From positions 20,054,210 through 20,118,209 of the forward strand of contig NC_040028.1 of the NCBI RefSeq assembly GCF_000972845.2: DNA of 64,000 nucleotides, given 5' to 3'. Below the pieces are notes generated by a model. That model ran no database searches. It was given only the letters and a program-made list of their open reading frames with translations, and was not told the origin of the DNA. Shown here in pieces: positions 1-19,300 of the stretch. The first letter of the stretch is position 1, and every line of letters starts with the position of its first letter. This DNA is from Larimichthys crocea. Lineage: Eukaryota; Chordata; Actinopteri; Sciaenidae. Made by a program: the position numbers and the translations under genes.

Positions 1-426
1 GTGTGTGTGTGTGTGTGTGTGTGTGTGTACACATATCAAAGTCTAATGTGAGTCTCATGACAGCTGTTTTATTCTGGACCACTCCAGTTTTAACTGTTCT
101 GAACTAATTAGATTGTACTGGAAAGACTTGTATGTCAGGTGAAGTGTTTGTCTTCAGTCAGAGACGCTCAGCAGTTTGTGCAGTTTGAGGTTTGCAGGAG
201 GTTTTTTATAAATTCCTGAAGCCGTGTTTCATCCTGTTCTCGGGTGTTTGTTTTTTCTCCTCCAAGTTGAATCATGAAATTATGAAAATTAAAGAGATTA
301 AAATGGTTTGACACCGACACTCGTCTCTGGTGCGTGTGCTTACTTAGTGACATGAATGTAGTGAGCGTGAGGCAGTTAAGTAGAGTTCTGCAGCCTTTTC
401 TATTCCTTTGTTGCAGCGACTTGTGT

Positions 427-950
427 AGGGTTGCAAAATTCTGGGAATTGGGAATTAACAAGAATCAATGGGAATTAACAAGAATCAATGGGAATTCACA
501 ACATTGAAGGTTGGCACTTTTATCACATGTTAGCTCATAATTAATCGTGGATGTATGTGCATTACCTGCATGAACGTGACTACAGAGCAGCCTAAAATTA
601 AGGTTGCGAAATTGAAAACTATTTATGGGAATAAACCAGGAATTTACAACATTAAAGTTTGGCCCTTTAACTGGGAACTTAAATATAGTTGTGGAAAATA
701 TATTTTATCATCATCTTGACTAAAACAACCAGATTTCCTGCAGGTCCACTTGAATATCTGCTCTTCCTCAGTCACATGCACATAGCACACTGCTTACTGC
801 AGGGCTGCTGAGGCCACGCCCCCTACCTGCACAGGTGATTTCTGTACCTGGACCACACTTTAGAGCCCAGAGCACACAGAGACAGTTGAAGACACATTTG
901 AGCTTTGTGATCTTCATCATATTGTTCAATAAAATAATTCAAAACCTCCA
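427..950 (-). mobile_element. R1 interspersed repeat copy, reverse orientation
   Basis: One of at least seven copies here of a family ending in AGGGTTGCAAA / TTTGCAACCCT inverted termini, with internal GGGAATTAACA motifs and the block CACCTGTGCAGGTAGGGGG followed by CGTGGCC. No ORF, so a non-autonomous DNA transposon is likely. Superfamily is not assigned. Confidence 0.7.
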
Positions 951-984
951 CAGCCTGAAACGTCTCTGATCTAAACTCTGATGC

Positions 985-1165
985 TCTACCCGTCGTGTTC
1001 TGACTTTGTTCCATGAAGCAGCTTCTAAATCTGAGTCTGACTCACAGTTTGTGCTTCAAAGTAGTGACACAAACATTCAATGGTTGGTTGAGAGACGTAG
1101 ACAGTGAATGAGAGCGAGCGAGCACCAGCCCTCGATAAAGTCGTTTAATCAGAGAAATAAAAAGT
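985..1165 (-). repeat. R2 interspersed repeat
   Basis: Reverse-complement match to 26237-26400 and to parts of 34130-34220 and 34455-34540. Shared strings are TTTATTTCTCTGATTAA, CGCTCTCATTCACTGTCTA and AGAAGCTGCTTCATG. No ORF; class unknown. Confidence 0.55.
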
Positions 1166-3286
1166 GATTTCCTGATTGTTGTTTTGTTGTGTTGTATCCA
1201 GCGTCCCCATGCTGGGCCAAAGTCTACATTACCGTATCAAAGATGATGATATGTTATCCCATTATTTTGTAAGCAAACAGCTGAAGATGACTTGAGCTGA
1301 ATGAAGGAAACTGTCTGCAGCTCCGCTCAGTAACGATGCTCGTGGTCAAACGAGAGGAGCGCAACACATGGCGTTTACGCCGCGGCGTTCGCTCGCCATG
1401 AGCGTGCAGTTAAACATAGAAGAGAGATAAGGAGCTGCTCTGCTGTGAGCGCTATACTCTGATCAGCTGCATATCTGGAATTCCAGCTGCAGTGTGAGGT
1501 GGACGTCACGCTCGGTCATCGCCTCAGATTATTGTTTCTATTATTTTAATGTGAGAACAGACGGCGCTGAATACAGACGGATGGCACCAGCAGATGTGTG
1601 AGTCAGTGAGTCTGCAGTTTTACAGCCCTCCACGTCTGTGCAGAATGTGAACTGTGGCCGGTAAAAGGCAGCAGAGATAGACATGGACGACTTTCTCACG
1701 TTTTCAGTGACCACGTTTGAAAAGAACAGGAACAAGGGGCACGAGGAAGTGAGAGTAATCAAGAAAAATGGAAAGTAATAATATTTTGTGAGACTTCCTG
1801 TCTGCGAGAAGCTGCTAATGTTTCCGTAATATGATTTATCACTGATATAAATGTATCAATAAGCCCTTTTTCAAACGTTAACCTTTAAATCTGAGTGTTT
1901 CAAAGACGTAAATCATCGACAGACCTGAGGCAGGCTGAATGACGCCATCTTCCATCCAACTGGACGCTTTGATCGACAGGTTACAGATGACGTCTTTGCA
2001 GATTTTTAGATTAACCGTGAGCCAGAGCCACCAAACAGCTCTTCAGAAACCTGCAGGTGAATCTGATTCATTGTTTGGTCTATAGAACTGCCAACACGAT
2101 CTTCAAGAGCCAAGGTTGACATATTAAAAATGAACCAGTAGTTCAAAATTCAAATAATATTCAGCTTTCAAATTTCAGCTGGACTCTGAACACATCGAAA
2201 TGTGTCAGTATGTCACATCTGTCTGACTGCTGGGAATTCTTCGTAACCGCAGTGGGAGTCGTGACCACATGATCAAAAAAAAAAAGGTTCATTTATCTGG
2301 TAAACCGACCAGTGAGTCAAACTGACAAACACCCCCCCTAACAACCACCACCACAAGTCGCCACGGTGACTGATTTACTTAGCTGTGCAAACTCTTCCTC
2401 CCACGCTCATCTGCCGGGTGATTGGTTACATGACGAGACAAACACGCATCACTTCTCCGAGGGGGGTTAAACTAGTCGGCTGCATCGCTGACCTCGATTG
2501 CCTTCCACTGTGATTCAGTCACCGAGATGACCGCTGAGCCTGAGTTATTACTGACACGCACACACACCCTCCTCTTCTTGTGCCTCCAATTATCTCTTTA
2601 TCTGGAGTCAGGGAAATGTTCCACATGACAAAAAACAGACTTCTAAAACCAACAAGAGAACACGCACCGACTGTAGACGCTTCAAGTGTCTCATGGGCTG
2701 CGACATACGCATCAGCTGAGCGTCTGGACCATCAGTTATCATGTCAGAAGAGACTTCTTCATCAGATCTGACATAAACCAGATTTTGTGCAGTACACACT
2801 CGCTGCTCCCTGTTCAGATTATATTAAGGATTAAAGTTCTGCAGGATTAAGGTCGTGGACGCTTTGATTGACAGTGTAGGTGCTGTTACAGATAGCCTGG
2901 TTGAACAATCATTTAGCCCGCCTCAGGTCTGCCGATGATCTTTCTTTGCTGGCTTCTCTGTCCGTTCTTTATTCTGTCACTGGCTGTTCGTCATGATGTT
3001 GTATTTGTTGCTGGGTAGTTTTTGACATTTTCTAGTGCAGCGATTTATCAAAGCAGTTTCACCAGACCGATCGATGGATAATGAAAATAAGCAGCACAGT
3101 CTCTGTGTCTGCTCTTCATCACTTTAAATAGTTAGGACACCAGATAATAGACGAATTTCCTGGGAAAGGTTGGTGGTTGTCTTCTGGCTGGAGGCAGAAA
3201 CGGAAAGAGGAATAAAGGGAGGGTGACGGCTTAGCAGGAGCGTGCAGAGAAACCAGTTCTGACAGTGTGTGCTTGCCTTTTTGCAG

Positions 3287-9854
<6,568 letters not shown>

Positions 9855-10678
9855 AGAGTCTGGATGCACATGGCCTTAACCGTACAACCCAACGGACAAA
9901 GATAACGAGGGGTTGTTCACAGAGGCGGTCTTGAATGAACACTACCTTTTAGCTTTAGGTTCATCTGGAGATGTCTGTATTGCCTAAATGTTTCTGCATG
10001 GCCACAATCTGCTTGTGTGGTGCCATTTTTTTTTTTTTTTTTTTACAGTCCTATCACTGAAACCACAACGATGAATGTGCCAGGCGTGAAGAGGCGGAGA
10101 TCGACGGAGGGATGGATGGAGGATGAAAAGGAGGAAGCTGACTACTATCTGATAAAGACTTTGTCCCTGTTCTGTGATCCTTAGTAGTTCTTGCATTCTG
10201 TGAAACTGTGATTTCATTATTATTCTGTTACAAACTGAACCGGGTTCGACGGTTCTCTCACTGAATTAATCAGCGCGTCGCTTTCGGTGCCCCCCCGACG
10301 TCCGACATCCAAGGTCAAAGAACTCCTTCGTTCTCGAGAAACTCGGTACGTTCTCGTCTTACTTCGTGACTTGAAAATTGTGTATAGCTCTAGTAATTCC
10401 ATCGCCGCAAAAACTCTCAGATGATTTACTGATATTTATTTTTATTTCACATCCTGCTGATGAGGAGAAACTCTTTTTTTTTTTTTTTTTTTTAATAAGC
10501 CCGCCGCTGACCCTCGCTGATTACCGATCAAAGATTCGCGGTTGCACTGTCGTGGACGATCGATCCGATGAACTCTCCAAAGTTTTTTTTTTTCTCTCTC
10601 AGACCAAATGTTTTTTTGTTTTGTTTTTTTCTGTGTTAATTCGCAACAGAACCGACTTTTGCAACCGAGTTCAAGCCA

Positions 10679-10684
10679 AATAAA
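10679..10684 (+). terminator. candidate proximal poly(A) signal of dcbld2
   Basis: AATAAA 825 bases after the stop codon, in a region otherwise rich in T runs. It would give a shorter 3' UTR than the signal at 11147. Confidence 0.45.
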
Positions 10685-11146
10685 CATGAAGCAGTCTTAA
10701 CGGAGAAGTCCTACAGGTACAGAGAACAGGTGGATGGGTGAATCTGTTACAGCTGAGTTTCCTGTGTGTGTTTTCGATTTTTTTTTTTTATTTGTGCATC
10801 GCGGTGATTGTCTCGTGTTGAAATGGGTGTTTGAAATGTCCTATTACATTCAAGTGTGACTTCCTTGTATCGTCTGTATGTGTGTGCTGAGTGTGTGTGT
10901 TTGTTGTTTTGGCTTCTAGTTGCAGTAGGATGTGTTAAGTCATTGTCTGTAGCACCACTAGACTGCATTCCTCTCCTGTGGTACTAATCTGACCAAACGC
11001 TCCGTGGCAGGAGTGCAGACGGAGAGAGAGGACAGGAGGAGGGTGGAGGCGTTGTTATTCGAACAGCTGTGCCACCGACCGAGGCCGTGTACGTCCAGAG
11101 TTCGGGATTATGTCGATGTGGCTCTCACTGATTGTACATAAAGAGA

Positions 11147-11152
11147 AATAAA
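11147..11152 (+). terminator. candidate distal poly(A) signal of dcbld2
   Basis: AATAAA in the context GAGAAATAAAAAAC. Only about 20 bases further on, TTTATT at 11173-11178 gives an AATAAA on the minus strand, so transcripts of dcbld2 and tmem30c could end tail to tail here. Confidence 0.5.
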
Positions 11153-12082
11153 AAACTTTAAAAGAAAATCTTTTTATTACAATCTTCAGCTGTCGTCAGA
11201 ACAAAATATAACGGACAGTACAGATGATTTACTTTGTTTCTACACGTCACCTGCAGCCGACACACAGGTATCATTTCATAAAACATCTTTTTAATAATCA
11301 CGTCCCTGTAAATTAGTATTTATACGTAAACATGCAAAACTAAGATACCTGCTAACGGTGCTGAAGTCCTCGAGACAGATCTCGGGACCAGTTTTTCAAG
11401 ACCATGACTGTGCGGATATCGCCAGTGTTTCCCATTAATCACCCAACTTGTATTTGAAAATGTATGAAAGGAAATCTGCGGGATGTTTTTGCCAGGTCAT
11501 AACAAAATTCTTCAAAGAGCCATGAAGTCAGACGGATGGTTTTTCTGGTACTATATGTTGAGGTACAGGTAATGCACCAAAGAGACGTACAATGACAAGA
11601 GTTGAACAACAGTTTGCAAAGGCAACTCAAAAAATTACCCACGGCCTGATGCATTTAACTTTAAGATGCACATTTTCTTCTGGACTCCTCTTAGATGGTC
11701 TGAGATCTGCAGAAACCCCTGAATCACTAAACGTGCGAAACTGACAATTTGTCATTTTTCATGTTTGTTACCGTGTCAGCGGTCGCTGCCTTCCTTCACA
11801 CACACTCTTAGAAAGTGATTGTGTCTGTGAGGAGACGTCAGACAAACCTAATGTAATAAAATCTGACTTCCTAAGCGTCAAAGACTTTATCTGCAAGACA
11901 ACGTCCAAAAGAAAGACTGAGGAGTCTGCGAGGCCTCGCCCCAAAGAGATCTGGAGAATCTAAGTGTGCTATATACTGCCCTGTCCTGGTCTTGACTCGC
12001 TTCTGTGGCTCCATAAAAGAACACTGACCCTGGAACAATCCTCGTTAACCTTAATTAAAAACTGTGTCCACTAAATTACACC

Positions 12083-12088
12083 TTTATT
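12083..12088 (-). terminator. candidate poly(A) signal of tmem30c
   Basis: TTTATT on the plus strand (AATAAA on the minus strand) about 320 bases beyond the tmem30c stop. A second one at 11173-11178 would extend the 3' UTR to about 1.2 kb. Which one is used cannot be decided from sequence. Confidence 0.4.
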
Positions 12089-12409
12089 CAATCTTACGAA
12101 TTAGCATCAGCAGGGCTTGCCTGACAGTCGGTGTTCTTCTGTCGTCAGAGAAATGACGCACAGACGTAAAGAAGGATTTTAGAAATGATTGAGAACTTTT
12201 AATTAAAAGTATATTTAAGATTCGTTAATAAATATCAACAGTGCATGAACAGAATGGTGTGTTTCAAATCGACATTTGTTCACGGCAACATCGTCACAAT
12301 AAAAGCTCCGACCCATGTGGGTCATCTATCCGATGTCAGACTTAACTCTCGGTTTCCCAACACGTTCTCCTAAACCTTCATCAAACTTTTACTTTCCAGC
12401 TGCCGAGCG

Positions 12410-15400
12410 TCACTCCTGCATGTTCTTCCCGGCCTTCCCGAACTTCCACCAGATCACCGTGAGGACGACGGCCAGCAGCAGGATCAGGCTGCTGGTCACC
12501 AAGTAAGCGACGGGCAGGAAGTGGTTCTGACCTCCAAACCAGGTCAGCGTGGTCAGCACCACTTCCTTTCTGCCTCGGAAGTACTGCACGGGGAAGTCTG
12601 GAAAGGCGGACGAGTCAAGGTTGTTAAAAATAGGGCGATCACAAAGAGTCTTAAAATAGTCTCCGTGTTGTCCATGTGTTTGTGTTTAAGCTGAGACAAT
12701 GGGAGGACGCCGACACTCCCAGCAGTGAAAGGATACTGTAGTTTATGTCGATGGTGTAATTCCCCGCAGGCAGGCCTTTAGCGAAGACCTCGTCTGCTCG
12801 GTTTAAGACCCCGTAGAGCTTCTTGAAGTTGGGGAAGGCGGCCTCTCTCATCCAGATGATCAGGTCTTCGTTGATGAAGCCGTTGTTGGTCGGGTCGTCG
12901 GGATCGAGTTCGTACACGGGCTTCTGCCAGTACAGAGGCCGCGCCGTGTCTGTCGGACAAATCAAGACGTGAGTACGGACTTAAAACCGAAATCCTGACT
13001 CTGTTTGCTCGAGTTTACCTTTGAACACCTCAGCCAGCGTCAGGTTCTCGGTCTTCGGGTTGCGGAACTTGACGTTTTCGTCCGTATACCAGGTGATGCC
13101 CCTCCGTAACAGAGGGATCCGAACCCGATAACTGCCGGGCTGATGATAGGACAGAGTGAAGGAGTCTGGAAGAACAGATGTGAGTTCAGACGAGAGGAAG
13201 GAAGATGGAGGGCGGAAACCCGATGACTGATGATGGGTGGTGCTTACCGTTGAAGATACTGTTGGCCACGGCGCCGCAGGGAGCAATAGGGACTCCGGTT
13301 TGGTCTTTATCGAACGGCTGGCAGTACGAGCTCGGGTTCTGTGGTCGGGCGACAACGTTAAAACATTTACAAGACAGCTCACTCTGCAGGTTCAAGCAGA
13401 AACCTCAAAAAACTGCAGTTCCTCTTATCGTCCACTAGAGGCTGGCTCCAGAAGTCAAAATCGAAATGCCGTTTACACAGTAATCTTCTTTTTTATTATT
13501 CTTCCACCTCTGACATACTTTGTCCTACAGAAACCATTCAAACGTCACAGAGTTCAGCTTATTTAGGACATTATAGCATGTATTAGACTAATTTATACCT
13601 TTCATACTAAAATAATAAAATATTCAACTCTTCCCATGTTTAAATTCCCCATTAAAATGAATAGCATAAACCTTCAACACCCTTTAACTTCCACTACGTC
13701 TACACACTTTGTGCTTCATTCAGACGTCACAACGTTCAGCTCATTCAGCACATTAAAGCGTGTATTTTACTAATTCATACTTTTTAAAATATTTAACTGT
13801 TTCCATGTTTTTACATTAAAATGATTGGAACGAACTTGATTACACTTTCAACTTTAACTCCTCCACACTTTCAACTACAGACTTCATTCAAACTTTAAAC
13901 TTCATTACGATATTCTACAGTTTTTCACAGTTTTCTTGTTGAATATACAATAATTTAACACTGTGATTTCTGCTTTTACTTTTGAAATTTTAAGTACACT
14001 TTGGTGTTATTTACATTTTCTTACTGAAGTTCTTGAACGCAGGACTTAATAAAAAGTATTTTTAAATTGTTGTATCGCTACTTTAACTTAAGTGCGGGAT
14101 CTGATACTTATTCAAAAAGCCATCTGGTGACAATAAATTAATTATTACTGTGGTATATCAAATCAAAATACAGCGGAGCTACCTTTAAGTTTCTCTTCCT
14201 GCCAACCATCTGTCCGTCGTCTCTGGAGTCCATGTACCTGCGCAGGTTCTGATGGAAGTTTTTGAGGCCGTAGTAGAAAAAGACGTCTCCCTGGAACAAG
14301 ACACAAAAACGTCAACACGCTGAAGGTGTGTGAACAGAAAGTCTTTCTTTGGAGCATTTAAAGCAGCTGAACAGTGAGTAAAGAAAACCTGAACATGGAG
14401 CTCAGACTTACCTTGAATGCTTTCTGGATGCTGAACATCACGGAGCAGGTGCAGCTTTGTGCTGCGTTGCTCGCATTTTGGCGCTTTACGTAACACAGAT
14501 TACACGAGCCGGCCTCGGTGTAGTCCAGCTGAGACGACAGGACACAGATTTCATTGAACAGGAAAGAACATCTGGGAATTTGGGTCAAATCTTCGGTTCT
14601 ATGCTGACGATACAGTGTTGTGCAGAAAACTTTGTCTCATTTAAAACCAAGTGCATGTTATTTACTAATGTCAAGAGTAGAGAACATTCCTTCAGTGGAA
14701 GATTGATCCTATAAATATCTACTGTAGTCGTCCTAATCGATGCTTCTCTGACTTTTTAAGCCACTTGCACAGTGTTTAGGTTAAGTTTCTATTTCTTGTG
14801 ACTCGTTGCTGCAACATTTTTACCTGTACTGGACGATGGGGATCTTTTATAGACGATCTTTCATATGATCGACACAGCTCACCGTGCTTCCCTCAGGTTC
14901 ATCATCACTGACTGTAACGCCCTGACTCCCCGCTGTGAGCTCCATGCTCGGGGTAGGACGGCACTCTGCTATGTTCTCGTACGCTTCCATCATATCTTCT
15001 TTTATTTCTAGAAAGTGTGACGGACGATATTATCTGCACCAAGTGTTCGTACTGAACGAGGGACTGTTTTTAAAGATCTCTCTGAATGCTTTTAACTCCG
15101 TTATTGGGGCGTCCTTGTTTCAGCTGATGTTGTTGGATTTCATGACTCATATTACAGTTTTATTATATTTTTTAGACTGTCATGTGTTGTAATATTGTCT
15201 GTGTGTGTTGTATCTGTTTTAATTTGACCTGCTCTCAGTCAGTGTCTCGGCCAGAACTCTCTTGAAAATGAGTTTTTTTTTTATCTGAAATCCTTAAATA
15301 AAGGTTTGATAATAAAAAGGAGATAAACTCGTTTCTGTTTACTCGAACTTGAAACATAACCTTGGATCTTTCCTCTCTTTGTCACTCCCTGTTTTTATTG

Positions 15401-15434
15401 CACACCAGGGCATTAGGTCTCTTCCCCTCTCTGC

Positions 15435-15469
<35 letters not shown>

Positions 15470-15746
15470 ACACTTTCCATATGTTAAAAAACAAAGACAG
15501 AAAAGAAACGGCGACATAAGGAAGTGTATATCTCAGTGACACACTCACCTTCATTTCCTGTGTGCTCTGCACTGTGAGCAGCAGCCACACTCCGAGCAGC
15601 ATGCAGATCAGAGCCATGAAGTAGAAGAACGGCAGCACGGTGTTTGCCGTCAGCATGGGAGACCAGGCCGGCAGCCGCTGCTGTTTGAAGGCAGAGTTGT
15701 CCGGCCTCCGAGCCAAAGGCCCAGACTTCACCTTCGCTTTGCCCAT
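12410..15746 (-). CDS. tmem30c: tmem30c, CDC50-family P4-ATPase accessory subunit, 7 exons, complete
   Basis: CDC50/TMEM30 proteins are obligate beta subunits of P4-ATPase phospholipid flippases, needed for exit from the ER and for transport. Exons in transcript order: 15549-15746 (ATG at 15746), 14412-14528, 14183-14290, 13248-13338, 13019-13165, 12737-12949, 12410-12597 (stop TGA). Total 1,062 bases, 353 aa, normal for the family. Visible landmarks are the cytosolic [16 protein letters not shown] block (about 14-29), transmembrane helix 1 (about 34-60), a cysteine cluster SCNLC...SCTC (about 74-94), [60 protein letters not shown] and transmembrane helix 2 (about 320-341). N-glycosylation sequons NAS, NLT and NYT lie in the lumenal loop. 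The C paralogue is chosen because the gene lies beside cmss1/filip1l, as in mammals; sequence alone would fit TMEM30A/B/C. The start matches the conserved N-terminal block with no upstream in-frame alternative needed. Confidence 0.93.
13530..13800. repeat. Diverged short tandem duplication in tmem30c intron
   Basis: CATTCAAACGTCACAGAGTTCAGC near 13537 is echoed as CATTCAGACGTCACAACGTTCAGC near 13718, each followed by a related AT-rich tail (ACATTA(T/A)AGC(A/G)TGTATT). The spacing is about 180 bases. The rest of the intron is AT-rich, without signal. Confidence 0.5.
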
Positions 15747-16023
15747 GAGGGAGCTTCGGTTCGGGGACAGAAGACGGACGATGAAGTGTGTCAGAGAGGA
15801 CGCCTCTGTCTTCTCTTCCTGTTCTTTAGTTCAGCGATATCTCTCTATACACACACACTAACACACACACACACTAACACACACACACACACACACACAC
15901 TTCTGCTTGCCAAGAGATTTTCCCAGCAGGCCTTGCAGGGCGGGGAGCCCGCTGTGGCCTGTTACTTATTAACCACAATCCTTTGCTTAACTACCTCTTT
16001 CTGTTTTTCTCTGTGACTGTTGT

Positions 16024-16100
<77 letters not shown>

Positions 16101-16217
16101 GTGTTAACCGGGACTTCCTAGTGGTCGAGTAAACTCATGACCTCACGCTGACAGTAGGAGGGACTTCCCGAGGTCGCGCTAAACAAACAGAAGGACGCTG
16201 CTTTGGTTGGGAGTCGG
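15747..16217. other. tmem30c 5' flank / cmss1-tmem30c intergenic spacer
   Basis: Short spacer between the tmem30c start and the cmss1 3' end; both genes are on the minus strand. Any tmem30c promoter should lie here. It holds CA repeats at about 15850-15900 and a long uninterrupted (CA)n tract at about 16024-16097. I see no clear TATA box. Confidence 0.5.
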
Positions 16218-16223
16218 TTTATT
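16218..16223 (-). terminator. poly(A) signal of cmss1
   Basis: TTTATT on the plus strand, AATAAA on the minus strand, about 120 bases after the cmss1 stop codon. It gives a short 3' UTR that ends before the long CA tract upstream of tmem30c. Confidence 0.65.
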
Positions 16224-16341
16224 CAAATCCATCACACGAGCAGACAGCAGCACACGTTCAGCACGGCCTCTGGAAACAGTAAAAGCACAGAGAGAGGAGC
16301 AACAGGACGAGGTCGCTTTAAACGCCGAGGCGTCTCGTCAC

Positions 16342-19300
16342 TTAGAACAGTCCAACTTTGACTTGGTGCTGTTTGCAGCCGGTCAGGACGCCGCTCTCCA
16401 GCAGCTTCATGAAGTCCAGTTTGACCTGAAACACACACACACACACGATATGTGACCTCCTGTGTGCCTCGTCAGTATGACAGCATGACCCTGATCAGCT
16501 TCTTTATTGTTGTTTAATCCTGATCAGAACCAGAGATACTTCTCCTGATCCGCACTTCTCTTCCTATCACCTTGTTCTCATCATATTTCGGAGGTTCCTC
16601 CGTGTTCCACAGTTTGAGCAGCAGAGCTTTAGGTGGATGTGAGAACACCCGACAATAAGACAAACGTCATCATCTTGTGACGCTGCGTGCTGTGATTTTC
16701 TTCCAGCAGGGGGCAGCAGCTCACCTCAGGAACGTCCACCATCCTTCGGAGCTTCTGGTCCCTCCAGTTCCAGTCCAGAACCAGGTACTTCAACGCCCGC
16801 AGGTTCAAACCCTCTGGAGAGAAAAACACACGGAGAAGTTCTCACATCATGACGAGAGCTCAGAAGCTTCGACGTCAAACAGGAACTTCCTGCTCCATGC
16901 GTACCTTTCTCAATAAGAGCGTTGATCCTGCCCGGGGTCCCGACTCCGATGTGGGTGACGCCTTTCTCCAGCTGCTTCACCTGCTCCTCGATCTGCACGG
17001 ATGGAAAGAGAAGTGTTGAGAAGCCCGGTCATCGTGTCTCAGTCCGTCGTGAAGCGTCTCGTGTCGTACCTTGATGTGTTTGGCAAACAGTTTGACAGCT
17101 TTGGCTCCGCCCTTGAAGGTCGTCAGCTGCCTGTGGACGACGCACACGCTCGTTTAAATATAATTCAGAGGTCGTGACGTCAGATATGAAACGGACGGCG
17201 CGTCACTCACTTGATGAGCTCGATGGTCCGCAGAGCCGAGCTGCAGACGATGAGCAGAACCACAGAACTCTTCTCCGCGTGCTGCTTCTGGATCCTGGCC
17301 CACTTTGGACAAACTAGGAGCGACGGGATGACGAACAGGAAGTCAGAGTGTGTTCAGACGTTAACGGAGAAGCGGACTTAAGCTCAGGACGGCACTCACC
17401 CTGTTTGAGGTACGAGGAGAGCGTGTGCGTCAGGTCGTTACTGGACAGGAAGCAGGACTCTGGAGGAAGCACACGGTGAGCTCGGTGAATCGACACATCG
17501 ACGGATATCGACTAAACTTCAGAGTTCAGCGGGACTCACCCGGCAGCCGGAGCTCCTCCTGCTCGATCACAGAGCGCTTGTCTGAGAAGTACTGAGCGAG
17601 CAGGTTCTGCAGGTCCGCCGGACAGCCGGGCTTGGGCTCCGACGAGGACAGGACGTCTGTGATGGTCTTCTTCTTCTGGTGAACAGAACACAGACATGTG
17701 AATCACAAAGTCGGGTTGATGTTGTTCCTCTTGACGACAGCAGGTGGCGCCAGAACTCACCTTCCTCTTCTTTTTGGGTTTAGCCGACTTTTCATCTTCA
17801 GCCTCTTTCTTCTGAGGAGTCACACACTCCGTCTGTGGACACACACACTTCAGGTAACAAGGTGACGTCTGATAAGAGAAGATCGACTTTATTGATCCAT
17901 GTATTTGTTACAGCGGCTCATAATACACAAGGTGAATCAGAAAAGTAGAGAGTTCTTCCTGCAGCGACCCGGTTCTGACTCCGACCCGAGGTGATGCTGT
18001 TAGCTCCTCCCTGCGTTAACAGACGGTCTTTAGATGCAGCTCTGCATCCTCGTCTCCTCGACCTTACACCGGCGTTCATCAGAGTGTAAACAGAGAGCTG
18101 TAACTTTATTTTGCATCACAAAGTTTGACAGAAAAAAGGAAAATCACTGAGTGTCGGCGCCATGGCAACACGCCTTTGTTTTGTCCAACCACGAGTCCAA
18201 ATGTCAAATTTTCTGTTCACAGATGAGATGAGTCAGATTCATTGATTATTAAAAAAGGTTATTTCATTTTCTCGTTTAGTGCATCACGTGTGATAAGGTC
18301 AGGGTTTTTTTTGGAATGATTTTCAAATCAAATCAATTTTATTTGTACAGCCCAAAGTCACAAAGTCCATTTTCCTCTGAGGCTTTACAATCTGTACAGA
18401 GAGTGACACCCTCTGTCCTTAGACCCTCGGTTCAAGTGAGGAAAAACTTGCCCACAAAAACCTTTAACAGGGAAAAAAGGTGGAAGAAACCTCAGGAAGA
18501 GCCACAGAGGAGGGATCCCTCTCCCAGGACGGACAGACGTGCAATGGATGCATTGGTGTTTTCCAACTGTCCTTGAACATCCCACAGACTTTAACGAGTT
18601 AACAAGCATCAGGTGTGTGAGGGGCGAGCTGGAGCAGGTAACAGAGGACTGGAGCAAGGGGCTGATAACGGAGGTCGGACACGGGCAGGTTGTGGACACG
18701 GGGCAGCCGTCTGGGGAGTGTCCCAGTCACCGCCACATTCGACGGACAGGACTCAGAGTGGGTCGTCTTTTATTCTTTTAAAATATTTGTACTTAATAAA
18801 TCTTAACAGAACTCTGAAGAACCTGTGTCTCATCTCAGAGTCCTCGGCTCTTTTTAAACTTTTCTATTCAAAGTGTTAAATTCGTTACCCACCCGAGACA
18901 ATGACACACTCTGTGTTATTAATCTGACAGAATCACGTCCTCTCCGATTACCTGTTGACTCGTTTTCTTCTTCTTCGCCTTCACTGCTTTCTCCGTTTCT
19001 TTCTTCCTCTTCGCCGGTTTCGTCTTTGCGTTCGGTTTCTCTGTCGGCTGCTTCTCCTGCGTCTCCTCCTCGGCCTCAGACGGATCTTTAAACGAAGAGC
19101 AGAGACATTGCCTCATTACAATTCTGGATTTATGAGTTGCAGCTGGATGCAGTGCGAGATAAACAGACGTTTGGCATTTGTGCATCGTGACTGCGTTTGA
19201 GTTGCTCCTCAGGTGTGAGAGTCCGGGTTTCCTCAGATAAGCAGCAGAGCAGACCTCGATCCATGCATCTGGTTATATTTAGCCTCTCTGTTGCTACCTG

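Larger units (their letters stand above)
1..3286. other. dcbld2 intron or upstream DNA without exons
   Basis: No CUB-like exon or other conserved coding piece could be read. It begins with a (GT)n tract at 1-28, contains an R1 repeat copy in reverse orientation (427-950) and an R2 copy (about 985-1165), and otherwise looks like unique AT-rich DNA. Confidence 0.5.
9855..11152 (+). other. dcbld2: dcbld2 3' untranslated region (inferred)
   Basis: About 1.3 kb after the dcbld2 stop with no coding signal. It is rich in poly(T) runs (10026-10045, 10472-10493 and 10586-10595). Two AATAAA motifs give possible short and long 3' ends. Extent is inferred from the last poly(A) signal, not from transcripts. 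Confidence 0.6.

Noticed and set aside
2275..2286. Poly(A) and other homopolymer runs as retroposon tails
   Set aside because: No target duplications or element body next to them.
1..3286. Search for the dcbld2 CUB exons
   Set aside because: No frame with CUB-like sequence and a phase-compatible donor was found, so these exons are taken to lie left of the window.
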